From the NCBI GenBank assembly GCA_010093685.1, contig MU006227.1:186001-250000 (forward strand): a DNA stretch of 64,000 nt, read 5' to 3'. Shown here in pieces: positions 52,237 through 63,476 of this stretch. Origin of the DNA: Ophiobolus disseminans. Its lineage: Eukaryota > Ascomycota > Dothideomycetes > Pleosporales > Phaeosphaeriaceae. The translations under genes and the position numbers were made by a program. Numbering within the stretch: position 1 is the first letter of the stretch; the number at the start of each line of letters is the position of its first letter. The notes beneath the pieces were generated by a model. That model made no database searches, had not been told where the DNA came from, and saw only the letters and a list, made by a program, of their open reading frames with translations.

Positions 52237-53310
52237 TTAGAGTCTCCGATACAGATGCACTTGCATCCGCATGTTCTCCAGTTCAATCGGGTATCGTAGC
52301 TCCGGATTTAGTCGGAACCATCTACTTTCGTTGTCGTATATCTTGTCCCATTTGGCTTTCACATTCATTTCTTTCTTTGTTCCTTTTCCATCCACTTGGC
52401 TGAGTAATGTGTGATCGAGCAGCCATTGCATCGGATACTTTTTCTCGGCCCCATTGAGTGTAATCGTTGAGTAACTTCCCGGACTGTCAACGACTAGCAG
52501 TATAGCTCCGGCAGACAATATGGACGTGAGATTGAGTAAAAACTTCTGCGTTAATGGAACTGATGTCGAGTATAGTTCGTTGAGGGTAAACATCAAGGTA
52601 ACGTGTGTTGCGTCCCCAAGCATTGTTGTCAGGGTAGCAGAGTCGGTGTTGAGAATGTCATGTTTTTGTAGAGACACAGCAAGATTGCCGGCAGCTATGA
52701 GTGGAGCGTTGGCGGCCTGGATAGCAGCTGAAGCATATTTTGACAACGTTGGGGCCGTAGTCGCGTGCTTGGTGAGTTCATACAGTACCAATGTCCAGTC
52801 TGCAATGTCGACGGCTATCACCTCCATTGTAGAAGACGGCAGCATTTCGTCATGGATGATGAGATCCTGAACCCCAGCGAGAGCGACAAGCTCTGCGCCT
52901 GCTCCGCCACCCAGACAGACAATCTTCCGAGCGCCGCTCTCTTCATCGATTGATTTGACGGGCCAAAAGTGCGTTCTCAAGTCCCAGAAAAGGTCCGCAT
53001 ATCCCAAGGCTCTGCTCGCGCTCCAGCGCGCGGCGTATGTTTCGAGGTATTCATTCTTGCCGAATGCGGTCGCAAAATCTCGATTGTACAGATGCGTTTT
53101 GATCTCCTGAAGCAATGGCTTGATGTCCTCTGCAAATCGCTTTGCAAACGAATACTTGAAAATATCGAGGATTAGTTGCTGGCGTTCCAGAGAGATGGAG
53201 GGCGCAGACACTTCATCTGAGGTCTTGGCTTTCTGAGTTTTCTGGAGTTTTTGGACCTTTGGAGGGGGTTGCTTTTTGTTCGTCTCCCATCTCGGTCTCG
53301 GCGGTGGCAT
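52237..53310 (-). CDS. BMT6: 25S rRNA (uridine-N3)-methyltransferase, Bmt6 type
   Basis: Intronless, 357 residues. A basic N-terminus (RWETNKKQPPPKVQKLQKTQ) precedes the helical segment RQQLILDIFKYSFAKRF. The block YAARWSASRALGYADLFWDL and the AdoMet-binding motif IVCLGGGAGAEL follow. VIAVDIADWTLVLYEL is the acidic post-I motif, and THVTLMFTLNELYSTS corresponds to the catalytic region. The C-terminus has SRWFRLNPELRYPIELENMR. Yeast Bmt6 makes the m3U modification at U2843 of 25S rRNA in the nucleolus. Length and motif order agree with the fungal family. Confidence 0.88.
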   Translation of the reverse strand: MPPPRPRWETNKKQPPPKVQKLQKTQKAKTSDEVSAPSISLERQQLILDIFKYSFAKRFAEDIKPLLQEIKTHLYNRDFATAFGKNEYLETYAARWSASRALGYADLFWDLRTHFWPVKSIDEESGARKIVCLGGGAGAELVALAGVQDLIIHDEMLPSSTMEVIAVDIADWTLVLYELTKHATTAPTLSKYASAAIQAANAPLIAAGNLAVSLQKHDILNTDSATLTTMLGDATHVTLMFTLNELYSTSVPLTQKFLLNLTSILSAGAILLVVDSPGSYSTITLNGAEKKYPMQWLLDHTLLSQVDGKGTKKEMNVKAKWDKIYDNESRWFRLNPELRYPIELENMRMQVHLYRRL

Positions 53311-53531
53311 CTTGGGTGATCGAGTTGTAGGTGGTCGAGAGGAAGACTGCTCTTGATGAGAAGACTCGTTAAGCGAGCGACGCTAGCTTAATTCATCATC
53401 CCTGCAAGCCGGTCCGGAAAGAACTCCGATGCTGTGGTGAACGACGACACACAGTTCCGGCCATCGGTCAACCAGCATCTTGATGTCCTTCATCCTCTCT
53501 CTCATCCCGTTCAAAGATACTCGGAATCATC
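53311..53531. promoter_or_regulatory. Bidirectional promoter of BMT6 and the CMD-family gene
   Basis: 221 bp between divergent start codons, so a shared promoter is likely. Confidence 0.55.
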
Positions 53532-54228
53532 ATGCGTCTCAACTATGTCTCCGATCTGCCAAACTTCACAAACCCGGATGATCAAGCTGTTGTTGAGCGA
53601 GTCAAGCAAAGGCGCGGCGAGAAAGGACTTATTGCACTTGACAAAACATTGCTACATGCTCCGCCGGTTGCAGATGGATGGTAAGTAGCTTGTTATTTTT
53701 ATCTCACATTGTTTGGTGTAACAAGACGCTCATCAGGAACTCCTTCCTCGGCGCCATTCGCACCAAAACCAGCCTATCGACTGCGATCCGCGAGACCGCT
53801 ATATGCCGCGTCGCTGTGCTGAACAAGGCATGGTATGAGTGGGAATCCCATTCGCCAATCCTGAAGTCGGCTGACGGTAAGGCTGCCTTCCTTCTCTTTG
53901 CACATAAATCTAATGCACAACTCACACTTGTACAGATGTTACTGATGCGCATGTTGCCGCTGTACTACAATCACCGGCCCATTCCGTAAATGGCGGGATC
54001 CAGTCAGACGCGCTTGGAGCTGTCCTATCATACACAGATGCAATGACACTGAACGTCACTGTCCCTGATGAGGTTTTCGCCAACCTAAAGAAGCATTTTA
54101 GCGAGAAGGAAGCTGTTGAGATTACTGCCACAGTTGCAGCCTACAATTGTGTGAGCCGATTCCTAGTCGCATTGGACGTTGGCGAGAGGAATGCCCAGGA
54201 GGAACCAAAAGAAGGAGGGAAAGAGTGA
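53532..54228 (+). CDS. Carboxymuconolactone decarboxylase (CMD) family protein
   Basis: Three exons (53532-53680, 53737-53876, 53936-54228) encode 193 residues; introns are 56 and 59 bp. The start reads MRLNYVSDLPNFTNPDDQAV. The first splice restores the Trp codon in ADGWNSFLGAIRTKTSLSTA, and the second gives LKSADDVTDAHVAAVL. The core RETAICRVAVLNKAWYEWESH is the CMD helix pair. The CxxC pair of AhpD peroxidases is absent, so this is not a peroxidatic AhpD. It resembles the uncharacterised fungal CMD proteins related to gamma-carboxymuconolactone decarboxylase, an enzyme of aromatic degradation. The substrate is unknown. Confidence 0.8.
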
Positions 54229-54324
54229 GCCAACCGTACGATCGTTGCGCCGTGGTGGACGCAATACGATTGAAAAGAGCTGAACGCCAAAAGCAGAATC
54301 TTGAATAGCGTATCTCTATAGAGA

Positions 54325-56562
54325 TTACGCCTTACCAGACGCTCTGAACGCCTTCAAGAACCCAAAGAAAGACCGTACACCATATTTCTCGTCTTTCTTA
54401 TCAAAGTTGTTAATCGCAGCATCATCCCTTTTTTCTTTCACACTCTTAAGATCTGTCATCTCGCTTCCAATCTCGGTCTCTTTTTCCAAGCTCCCCAAAA
54501 GAACATCTTGTAGCTTCGGCGTCACCGCAGTTGGTGGCTCCACTATAATTCTCACCACTGCGCCATGCGAGTCGACCAGACCAACCCCATCGTAACCCGA
54601 ATCCATCTCGTACAATCCTCTCTTCTCCGTGCCATCAGCTTCATGCGGTAATCCCTGTCCATTCATTTCGTATCTTTCACCAGACTCGGCTTCGAACCGG
54701 TGGTCCTCATGGAGTTCATATTTCTCTGTGCCAGCGAGCTCGGTCATGGTCGAAAATTTCTTGGGATATGGTGGAAGGCTTGGGGCCGCGGCATCAGCTG
54801 GAGTAGGCTCGATTTGCTGAAGCTCCGTGGACGATGTCCGCGCACGCGATCGTCGACGTAGGAAGATCCACACCACAAGACTCAACAGGACCATAATCGC
54901 CACTCCACCCACCACGATTCCTATGATTGCGCCAATGCCCAGCTTCTTACTAGTCAACATCTTGTCTGGATGCTCATGTGGAAGTATGGAGACAAAGGTC
55001 TCGTTCGTTGTTTTGTCATCCCATCTGCAAGGCCATACAGAAAAATTATGCCTTTCGTAATCGGCAATAACATATGCTTCCTGCAGGAATGCCCTTCCAA
55101 GCGTGTATTGTCCCAGATCAGTCGCTCTCTTGAGTGGGAAGTAATACGCCGATTCGTTTTTGAACGGCCCGTTGCCGTATGGCCAGCTTACGTTTAAGTC
55201 GAATGCGGAGTAGGGAAGCGTAATTGCAACTGACGTGTTGATTACGGAAGAAGACAGTGAAGGTGTTACATTGATGATAACAGACGGGTTGAGCGCAAGT
55301 AGTGCGATGTGCTGCTCCCTGCTCAGCTTGTACAGTTCAGTGTCCGAATCCCATTGCAGACCAAAAGCATTTTCGAACTCGTCGCATACTTTTTGGGGTA
55401 GCCAGAGATGCGGTATAGTGGAATCAATGACGGCGTAAATACCTTTCGTGAGGAGTGCGGCGGATGAAGTGGTATTGAGGGTGCTTGACGCCGTGATGGA
55501 AGATATGCCGACGAGTAAGTCGCGATCAACGTCAGTGTTGAACGGAAAGGTCAGGTCAGGATCTGTGTCTGGTGGTTTCCGAAAGCGGGATGTATCGTAT
55601 CCGCCCAACACAAGTGAGCCAAATACGGGGCTCGGCTCTATATGGCGATCAGCATTGGTAGTTATGAAACATAGACCAATGGACTCCAACTCTTGATAGC
55701 ATTGGTACCTGGATACCTCGCACCCGTTTTGTGTTACTATTTAATATGTCCGATTGCCAACGCCGCAGCAAACTGATAGAAGTAGACAGAACAGACTTAC
55801 TATACCGTGCACCAGCAGTGTAAGCCCATGACAAACTAGGCACATCGTTTTGGTTTTTGAGCAGCTGCAGAAGACTTGGCTGTGGTAGATTTGGCATATT
55901 AGTAAAGTTGATCGGCCTAGGGTTTATCCCCAGCACACCTAGCCAGCTGAAGTGCGTATCCCCAATGCCCGCCACTACGCTTCTTTGCACGCTTGGCCCA
56001 CCTCCACCTAAATGCCCTAGCGTGATAGTCTCATACGCATACTCACCATAAACTTTACGGCCAAGCAAGTTCTCTTCAACGCCAAGTTCGTATATTGACC
56101 ATTGGAGGTTAGATGTCCATGTTGAGCTTGTGTTGGGATTGAAGGTTTTGCCGCGAGAGGAGGCGCAATTTGGAACAGGGACGTCGTTGCAGCCAGGGTC
56201 ATTATAAACTACCCAGGTTGAAGATGAGGCTGTTGAGGGGAGCACCCGGACCTCCTGAGACCTGTTTCCGACTTGGAGGACGAAAGACGACCAAGGGCCA
56301 TCATTGCCATCCCAGTATTGTGAGACACTGAACTTGTTAGCTAATAAAATGCTAAGGGATGTAGAACATACGCTACGCTGATAGGGCTCGCGACTTTCCT
56401 CTTCACCTGGGGCTTCAATAATCCCTTTGCGGTCCTTTCCAGGATTGACTTAGGTGAAAGGCGTGTAACTTCTAGGTCATATTCGAAACTGATTGTGCGC
56501 GCATAACAAACACCAACAAAGATAAACTTGGAGATGAAACTTGCAACCTGGAATACTTTCAT
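54325..56562 (-). CDS. Membrane-anchored aspartic-protease-like protein (A1 fold, catalytic Asp lost)
   Basis: Three exons (56562-56372, 56327-55801, 55637-54325) encode 676 residues; introns are 44 and 163 bp. MKVFQVASFISKFIFVGVCYA is a signal peptide. The pepsin-type domain covers about residues 65-445, with SQYWDGNDGPWSSFVLQVGN, LGVLGINP, and the splice join AYTAGARYKPSPVFGSLVLGGYD. The first catalytic motif, normally DTGS, reads LPSTASSSTW near residue 94, so its Asp is missing. The second is VIDSTIPHLW with Asp311 kept. A strong transmembrane helix (about 473-498) and RRRSR follow, then a 178-residue acidic, Tyr-containing cytosolic tail. It is probably not an active protease; a surface sensor or scaffold is an inference. 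Confidence 0.85.
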
Positions 56563-57239
56563 ATTAACCAGCGATGAGTCGGCGGAATACCTCGATCGTA
56601 GAAAAGTGCGACACAAAGAGCGCCGAGGGAGTGAGGTATGAGAGAAACACCTTCGTGCGGCGGCATCCTTACTCACAATATAGCCAAGCATGTGGCGTAC
56701 AGAATCTACACATCCAACAACCCCAAGTGCAAGGTCCTGGGACATGATGGGACCCGGCATTCGCCATGATGGGTACTATACAGGGCTCGCTCGTCAACTC
56801 CTTCCGACTTGAGCGCAAGTTTTGTGACTTGCGTGATGGGCTGCATAGAGCGAGACCAACCTTTCCTAACGTTGTATGCTAAAGATAGATGGAGGCAGTA
56901 GAGCGTGTATGTTTTGTTGTAGACGGGTTGGATGGTGGGTCGCATGCATGTTTTCACTGCTTACTGAGCTGAACTAGGCTCAATCTGGCAAGGCGCTTTT
57001 ATCGTACCTTGCATGAACTCCACAGCGACGTCCCTTTCAAATTGATTTCTAGTACAACATCATACAGCCCGCTTTACTAAAAGATAGACTCGTGCATGAT
57101 AGGTTTAAGCGGAGCAAACTAGATAAGACCATGTGTGACAGAAGACGCCTTCCAATGCACTACCAGCCGTTGTAATTGTATTGCCTTGTGCCTGAATCGC
57201 GGTTGCCGCTGCCCACTACTTCTGCGGTAAAAGGCCGCC
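56563..57239. other. Intergenic region
   Basis: Divergent flanks: the promoter of the aspartic-protease-like gene on the left. No gene recognised. Confidence 0.5.
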
Positions 57240-60177
57240 ATGAATACGAACATTTGTATTATCTATCAGAGGGTCCTATCTATTCTCAGGACGCTCGCTA
57301 TGCGTCACGTCATATCAACGATTGCGTCCTGGTGTGTTGGCATGAGTCTGTTGCCACAGCTTCCGATGCGCACCACTTACCTAGGCATTTCGAAGCACGG
57401 CAAAGTATGCAGATTTATTACATTTCGATGACTATCAACCAAAGATTAAATCTAAGCTTTGAAACTGTACAGGCATTTGACAACCTCTGGCAGCGGCGTT
57501 GAACTCAACATGGTCAATGACCAACTCAAGCTCGATTAGTCACGTCACGATGTCAGAGACCATGGAGCAGGAACCATCATCCACAACCTTAGCCTTAGCT
57601 TCCGGAAGCTCAAAGTCTACCGCGTCCAACACCTCGAATGCTCAAGCTATTCGGTTGTTCTCCTCACTGAGAAAACCAAGTTTTACGAACTCTTCGGACT
57701 CGACGACTAAGATACAACCTGTCATAACCATGGCACTTGTACCTCTACCGACTGATGTCGCTTTACTACTTGATGGCTGGAACAGATCCTGCCTCCCTTT
57801 CGAGTCGACCAATTATCCACCGGGTTTACAATATGAAGTTTACTCTGACAGTGTTTGTCGGGATAAGCGTATCAACTCTGCATATATCAACTACGCCGAT
57901 CGCTGTCTCGGCGCGTACTGTATGGATGCGATTAATAGCGCTTATAGCAGTTACTACACGCTCAACACCTCGAAACCTATGATTACAACCACTCGAAGAA
58001 TCGCGATAGGCATCACAGAGGGCGGTAAGATAGTGTCGCACTCCACCTCGACATCAATTATTACATGTAAGTATGAACACCGAATAATGATCTTCATTGA
58101 CCAGGTTCAAACGTCGCGCGTGTACATGAAGCAGTACGAGCTTCTGCACCGTGTTGTGGTAAATGTACGATTGCGGCAGATACGGTCCAACTGTACTTCT
58201 GGCCTTCACATGCTACAGCCACAAACAGCAGTGCAGTGTCCTATACGGATGACGTCGGGTTTACCTGAGTGTCGCCATCAATATATATTGCATTCGATGC
58301 AATTAGTGCCACTGACCGGTATGGACCCGTAGCCTCTCTTGTCACCCGGACAACAATTGGTTTCGACCCTGTCGACATTGGTAGTATTCTTCCCATGCTT
58401 AAAACTAATACTTTTACCCATACTTATGAATGGATTCGGTCGGGATCCACGTTGTATAGTGTGTGGGAAACAGTTGAGCAACAGCTGCCAACCGCCCAGC
58501 TACTTACTTACAGCGACGTTGCCCAAAATTGTTCGAGCATTGAGTGATACAGTTGGTTTCCGTCCATGGCACAAGCAGGTGGTATGTGACCCGTTGCTTC
58601 CCTTCCCAGCATCCCAATCAAAAAGATGCAGACACCCTAACAGCTGTGCAGATCCTTGCCATCCCATCATAGAACTTCCAACAAAAGTCCAACGGCTTCA
58701 ATTTGCATGGCTTAATTGTGGCCCAGGTAAAGAGGGTGGGTTCTACGACCCCCCGACCACACTGGGACAAGGACTACACTTGGTACCAACGACAACGGCA
58801 AATACTGTCGCCACTAAACCGCCAGCTAGCCCCGAACAGCACATACCTCAAACTCCAACTTCCACACCACAGTCACCGCCAAAAGAACCAGCTGAGGCTA
58901 CAGCAACACTAGGTGCATCAGATCTTTCACTTGACCCACCCGCATCGATTGAGTCAAGTTCAGCCATCCCGATCAGCCTTCAAGGCTCAAGTACCACCAT
59001 CATCTCGGGATCTCTGACGCTGACTCAAACCGCCATGCAAAAGTCGCTCACCATCCATCCTGCCCAACCAACTGTTATTACCCTTCCCCCGCAACCCGGT
59101 CAACAAGTACCCTCTGTGGTGACACTTGTTGTCACAATAATTACGCTAGTGGCTGTATCTTCCAGCAGATTAGATAGCATCACCATGGCACCAGCAGTCC
59201 CAATGTCTCAAGCCTTTGCCGTCGTGCTTGGTAGTCAAACGCTTTGGCCAGGAAACAGCGTCATTCTAGACGGTTCCACCAGCACGCTGGCAAGCGGCGC
59301 AACTACCGTCGTTGGTGGCGTGGAAGTGAGCCTCGATGCACAAGGCGAGCGTGTGGTCGTTGGCCGCACATCAACCATTGCGCTCCGCACTGATGTATTA
59401 CCTTCGTCGGGACCCGTGGTGCTCACAATCGGATCCTTCATGTTCACGGTTCCTAACGCTGCAGCAGGCAACGAGGTAGTGCTAGGTACGCGGACCCTGC
59501 TTCCAGGCTCTGCTATGGTGGTCGATGGCTCGACGGTATCATTGCATCCCAGCCTTCCCACCTTGTTCGTCGATAGCGTGGCAGTGTCAATTGCACCTAT
59601 CCCGCCGCTGGTATTAACACTGGGTTCCAAATCGTTGACGCTACTAAGCGCCGCTACTGGCGTTGTAATAGGGACGCAGAGTCTTCTACCGGGGTCTAGC
59701 ATCGTAGTTGATGGCACAGTCGTATCGCTCCGCCCCGATTCTGCTACATTGTTCATCAACGGCTCACCATTGCCCTTACATCTCGCAAAGCCCATGTCTA
59801 CACCTGGACCTAAGATATACCCTGTCGTGTTGGCCCGGACTACGCTCATGCCGGATAGTCTGACCAGATTAACCGTCGGCACGCAGACGTTGAAGATGGG
59901 CGGCGTCGCCGTGATGTACGAGGGCACAACTTATAGTTTAGCAATCGATGGAGCAGGAAGTACCGTGATGGTTGTTGGAGTTGCAGTGGCTTCGACTTCC
60001 AAGGCTCCCAAGGCGTTCCCTGTGTTGATGGCCACCAGGGAAGTCAGGGTGGAGGGCAGCCAGACAGTTTCGCGGGCAGATGTCGCGGCGCCGAGCAAGA
60101 AAAGCAGTGCTTCGGGAAGAACTGGATTATGGGTTGGTGGATATGCTTGTATATTAATGGCGGTCCTGAGTGTATGA
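57240..60177 (+). pseudogene. GPI-type surface repeat protein with in-frame TGA codons
   Basis: A multi-exon gene of a large Pezizomycotina surface-protein family. The coding-like part runs from about 57517 to 58066, then 58105-58581 and 58652-60177, with introns of 38 and 70 bp that keep the frame. Family landmarks are CCGKCTIAADTVQLYFWPS, SPSIYIAFDAISATD, YSDVAQNCSSIE, DPCHPIIELPTKVQRLQFAW and GGFYDPPTTL. Four repeats of roughly 50-70 residues follow, each with VVLGTRTLLPGSAMVVDG-like sequence, and a hydrophobic GPI-type tail. Two in-frame TGA codons (58266-58268 and 58545-58547) interrupt the second exon and are not removed by any canonical intron. The 5' end is also unclear: no signal peptide joins in frame. 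Most likely a decayed gene; an intact allele may exist in other strains. Confidence 0.6.
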
Positions 60178-60252
60178 TATCGCGAGATGTGTTGCATACA
60201 CATTATACCGTACAATCGATCTCTTCTTTCCTTCACCGCCTCTCTCTCAACC

Positions 60253-61057
60253 CTACAAGGTGCGTCTGGCCTCGCGCTGCAACTTCCTCCTCTGCGTGAG
60301 CATGTGCGTGAACAGCACATAGAAGCCGGGCACATATATGCCCAGAATGGCCCACAGCGCATACCTGAACATGTCATTCATCTGCCCAGCCGGCCCGCTC
60401 GCATTCCACACCAACCAGCACTCGCTCGCCACGCCCATAGGATACAAGACGAGAAACGTGTTGTACCGCAGCCACGTCCAGAGCTTGGGTACGCCCACGC
60501 CAGACAGGTTGAAGACGAAGTAGCTGTATCGCACAACCTCGGTGAAGCTCCATGCAAGTAGCATGGTCGCGTAGGCGGGGCTGTATCGCGTAGTTTGCGG
60601 AAATGGGTGCGCGATGCCCCACACGAGCAGGAAGCGGGATGTGACCTGCATGAGCGTGGTAAGGAGCGGCGCTCTCACGATTCCTGCGAGTCGCGTTAGT
60701 ATCGGCACGGGTATGGAGAAGAAGGGGGAAGAATGTCGACGAACCGAAAATGCTGTGCAGCACCTCGAGCCCCGCCAGAGTCTGCACCATGCGCGTGTAG
60801 CCCTCGAGACTGTCATAGACGTTCCCGCTGCCGAGGCCCTTTTGCACCGCGCCAAGTGGTCCCTCTCCCGACGTGAACCAGCCGTTCTTGCCAGCATTTG
60901 TGACCTCGTGGGAGCCAATGGAGACGGTCTGGGACAGGACGCCGGCCCATAGTGCAGCGCTGAGGGCGTTGTAGGCAAGGAGGTACGTCTTCTTCGCCGA
61001 GGACGATGGCGAAGTCGGTTTAGAAGATCGAGACGTCGACGAGGATTTAGGCGCCAT
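60253..61057 (-). CDS. PHS1: Very-long-chain (3R)-3-hydroxyacyl-CoA dehydratase
   Basis: Two exons (61057-60745, 60683-60253) encode 247 residues; the 61-bp intron has a TACTAAC branch site. The N-terminus is Ser/Lys-rich, then KTYLLAYNALSAALWAGVL, the first membrane helix. Further on are YTRMVQTLAGLEVLHSIFGI across the splice, RAPLLTTLMQVTSRFLLVWG, and the catalytic region WSFTEVVRYSYFVF. That region holds the Tyr and Glu pair used by yeast Phs1. Six or so membrane helices are visible, and the C-terminus RRKLQREARRTL is a basic ER-retention-like tail. The enzyme performs the third step of the very-long-chain fatty-acid elongation cycle in the ER. Confidence 0.93.
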
Positions 61058-61370
61058 CTTCACGAGAATATTGACGGTATGGTGGTGATCAATCGCAAAG
61101 GAAGTGAGATTTCATCCAACAAGCCTCGGCTTGGGGACGTGAGCAACATCCTTGTCACGCTTAGTAAGACGCTGCGAGGTGAGATCATCCCGCATATGCC
61201 GACTTCGCAATCAACGGTAGACTTCGCATGGAACCTGATAGTGGTCGTGGTATTCAGATTCTCGTTCACATAAGGTGATGCTCGCTGCTAGAACAGACCC
61301 AAACTCCCTGGTGTCGCTTTCCTTGCCCTGCCTTCCTGTGACGCCGTGCTATGCAAGTGTAACAAAAAAC
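61058..61370. other. Intergenic region
   Basis: Holds the PHS1 promoter and the 3' flank of the RING gene. No other signals. Confidence 0.5.
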
Positions 61371-62904
61371 CTACAAGAAGATCTGGAACATGGACTTCGC
61401 GTTCGTGACCTTCTTGCCGCACTCCTCCACCACACACTCCTTGAATGGTTTCGTTCGGGCAGGCTTTTCTTTGCCCTTTGAGCTTCGCTTGACAGATCGG
61501 TTTGCTGTACATTCGCCGCAGTAGACCTGTTGTACTGTCAGCATCCGACGGAAAGATCAGAGTCAGTACACGTACATGGCCGCAAGTCTTGACTATCCAG
61601 ACCTGCCTCTTGACATCATCACCACCTACGCACAGCTCTTCCTCGCAATTGGGGCAGACGAGCTCGCCCTGCTCCTCAGGACTCCGTGTGAAACCCTCCG
61701 GCGCCTTATCTGGCGCCTTGTATGCCGCCGGTGGTGGCACAGGTGCTCTTGTCGGCTCTATGCCCATATCGAAGCCAACCAAGTCAAAGTCGAGTAGGCC
61801 TGGAGCGGCAAATCCGACGTGCACCATGCCACGTGCGCGGGGTGCTCCTCGAGGTGGAGGAACTGGCGTGTGGCGGAGACGGGCGGCGGTGTGGTTGACC
61901 TGGGCATTGAATCGTTCCACCTGAGCGCGGAGGTGCGTGAAGCGGCCGTTCATCTCGCCCATGAGGTCCAGCGCACGATCCACGTCTCGGTCGCGTCGCC
62001 TCTGCCTCTCTGCTTCTGGCAGCGCTTGCGAACGTACGAACTCGACCTCATCCTCGTCCGAGTTGCTGCGGGCACGACGGCGTTGCGGGCTGATCGGGCG
62101 AGACGAGACGAACTCGAGATCCGGCGACCCAGGCTCAGCCGCCGGTGGTGTTTCCGCTCTCCACTCCTCGTGCCCGCTTTCGAGGTCGATGATGGCGTGC
62201 ATACCGCGTGGCAACCGTGGGGCTCGATGCGTACGCGGGTTCCGGGTCGACCGCTGCATGTCTTCTCTGTTGTTGTTGTTGTTGTTGCTGTTGTTGTTGT
62301 AGTTGTTGTTGTTGTAGTTGTAATTGCCTGCATTGTCCTGACTTGGGCCATAGCCTGAGTCGTCCTCCTCGGTGAGGTCAATGACGTCTGCCTCTTGCCC
62401 GCTCAGATCCATGTGCGTGTCGTCGTCATCGTCGTCGGCACTTAGATCCATCGATGCCTCACCACGCTGTTGCCTGAATCCGACGGGCCGCCTGTAGTCG
62501 TACCCGTCTCCAGCGAAACGCCTTGGCGTCGATTCTTGGGGCATACCTTCCAGCCGGGGAAGCTGCAGTCTTTCTGAATCTGGGAGTGCACGACCGGAAG
62601 CGGCGAGTCGCTCGGCGGGTGTACGGCGCGAGACGTCTGAGCTGCTGCGTCTGGCAAAGAAGCGGAGGTCCAAGGGTGCCCTCGGCTCGTGGAAATGGGG
62701 GCAATAGCGCGAGTGCGTGTCGTGGGATGTCGGGTGGTGGTGAGGAGTCCAGGCAGGCGAGGCGGAGCGTTCCTGCCCTTCCATTTGGGCATGTGAGCGC
62801 TGCAAAGGCCTAGTCAGCGCACATTCACTGCCCAGATCCGACCCGCTACCGCCGCTACCCACCTTTTGTCTGTGCGTGTACCCGAATGGCACAATACCAT
62901 CCAT
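61371..62904 (-). CDS. RING-type zinc-finger protein (putative E3 ubiquitin ligase)
   Basis: Two exons (62904-61576, 61526-61371) encode 494 residues; the intron is 49 bp. The start MDGIVPFGYTHRQK at 62904 fits the family; a longer frame up to 63102 looks like leader. The N-terminal 350 residues are disordered, with SUMO-interaction-like acidic patches (ADVIDLTEEDD, HAIIDLESGHEE) and a poly-Asn run coded by a trinucleotide repeat. A coiled-coil segment lies at DLMGEMNGRFTHLRAQVERF. The C-terminal zinc-binding module is VCPNCEEELC, then TCGHVYCGEC and ECVVEECGKKV; the intron falls in CGH-VYCGEC. The SIM plus RING layout suggests a SUMO-targeted ubiquitin ligase, by inference. A 63-bp in-frame GT-AG segment after THRQK may be a further intron. 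Confidence 0.8.
62269..62324. repeat. TTG/AAC trinucleotide microsatellite
   Basis: An imperfect (TTG)n run with GTA interruptions inside the RING-protein gene; on the coding strand it gives a poly-Asn stretch with interspersed Tyr and Ser. Likely polymorphic in length. Confidence 0.85.
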
Positions 62905-63476
62905 GCCGGTGAAGCGCTGTGCTGTGCTGGGCTGGTGTGTGGTAGCTGAAGTCACACGGGAGGCGGCAAGAAAGCGTGGTGAGGCGGCTCTGCCTCGAGT
63001 GTCGTGGCCGGTGTTGGTGTTGTGAGGTCGGCGAATTGGTGGCGATCGTGGAGCATGGGCGCTTGGGACGAGCCGCTGCGGCACTGACAAACACGCATTC
63101 ACCCAGATTAAACAGTACCTTCCGTCTCGCTATGTTTTACCATTCTCTCCTTCACCACAAAAGGAACTATTTTCCATTCATCGACCGTGTCACATATCAC
63201 AGGCAACGTGACAGGACCGGAAACCAGTCGTTGCACTAGGAACAAGATCCTTGCTCTGTTTGTATTATACAGTGACACTATGAATATGGCCTCTCGCGGC
63301 GGATGCGGTCAACGTCAACCTGAACTCCATATGCTCTTTCCCAGACCGTTTTCCAGATGCTTTCCAAACAATCTCATGGCGCGAGCGGGAAGCTCCTCCA
63401 ACGACTCGTCCCGTTTTGGCACCCGGTCATGCATCTCCACGTCCACGACAGAATCCCGCGGCTTGTGCGTACCACG
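62905..63476. other. Intergenic region between the RING and PRP19 genes
   Basis: Contains the RING-gene promoter and leader, in which the frame from 63102 runs, and the 3' flank of PRP19. No additional gene supported. Confidence 0.5.

Noticed and set aside
59235..59927. 230-codon antisense frame opposite the GPI-type repeat protein
   Set aside because: Shadow of the Val/Thr/Ser-rich repeats; no family landmarks.
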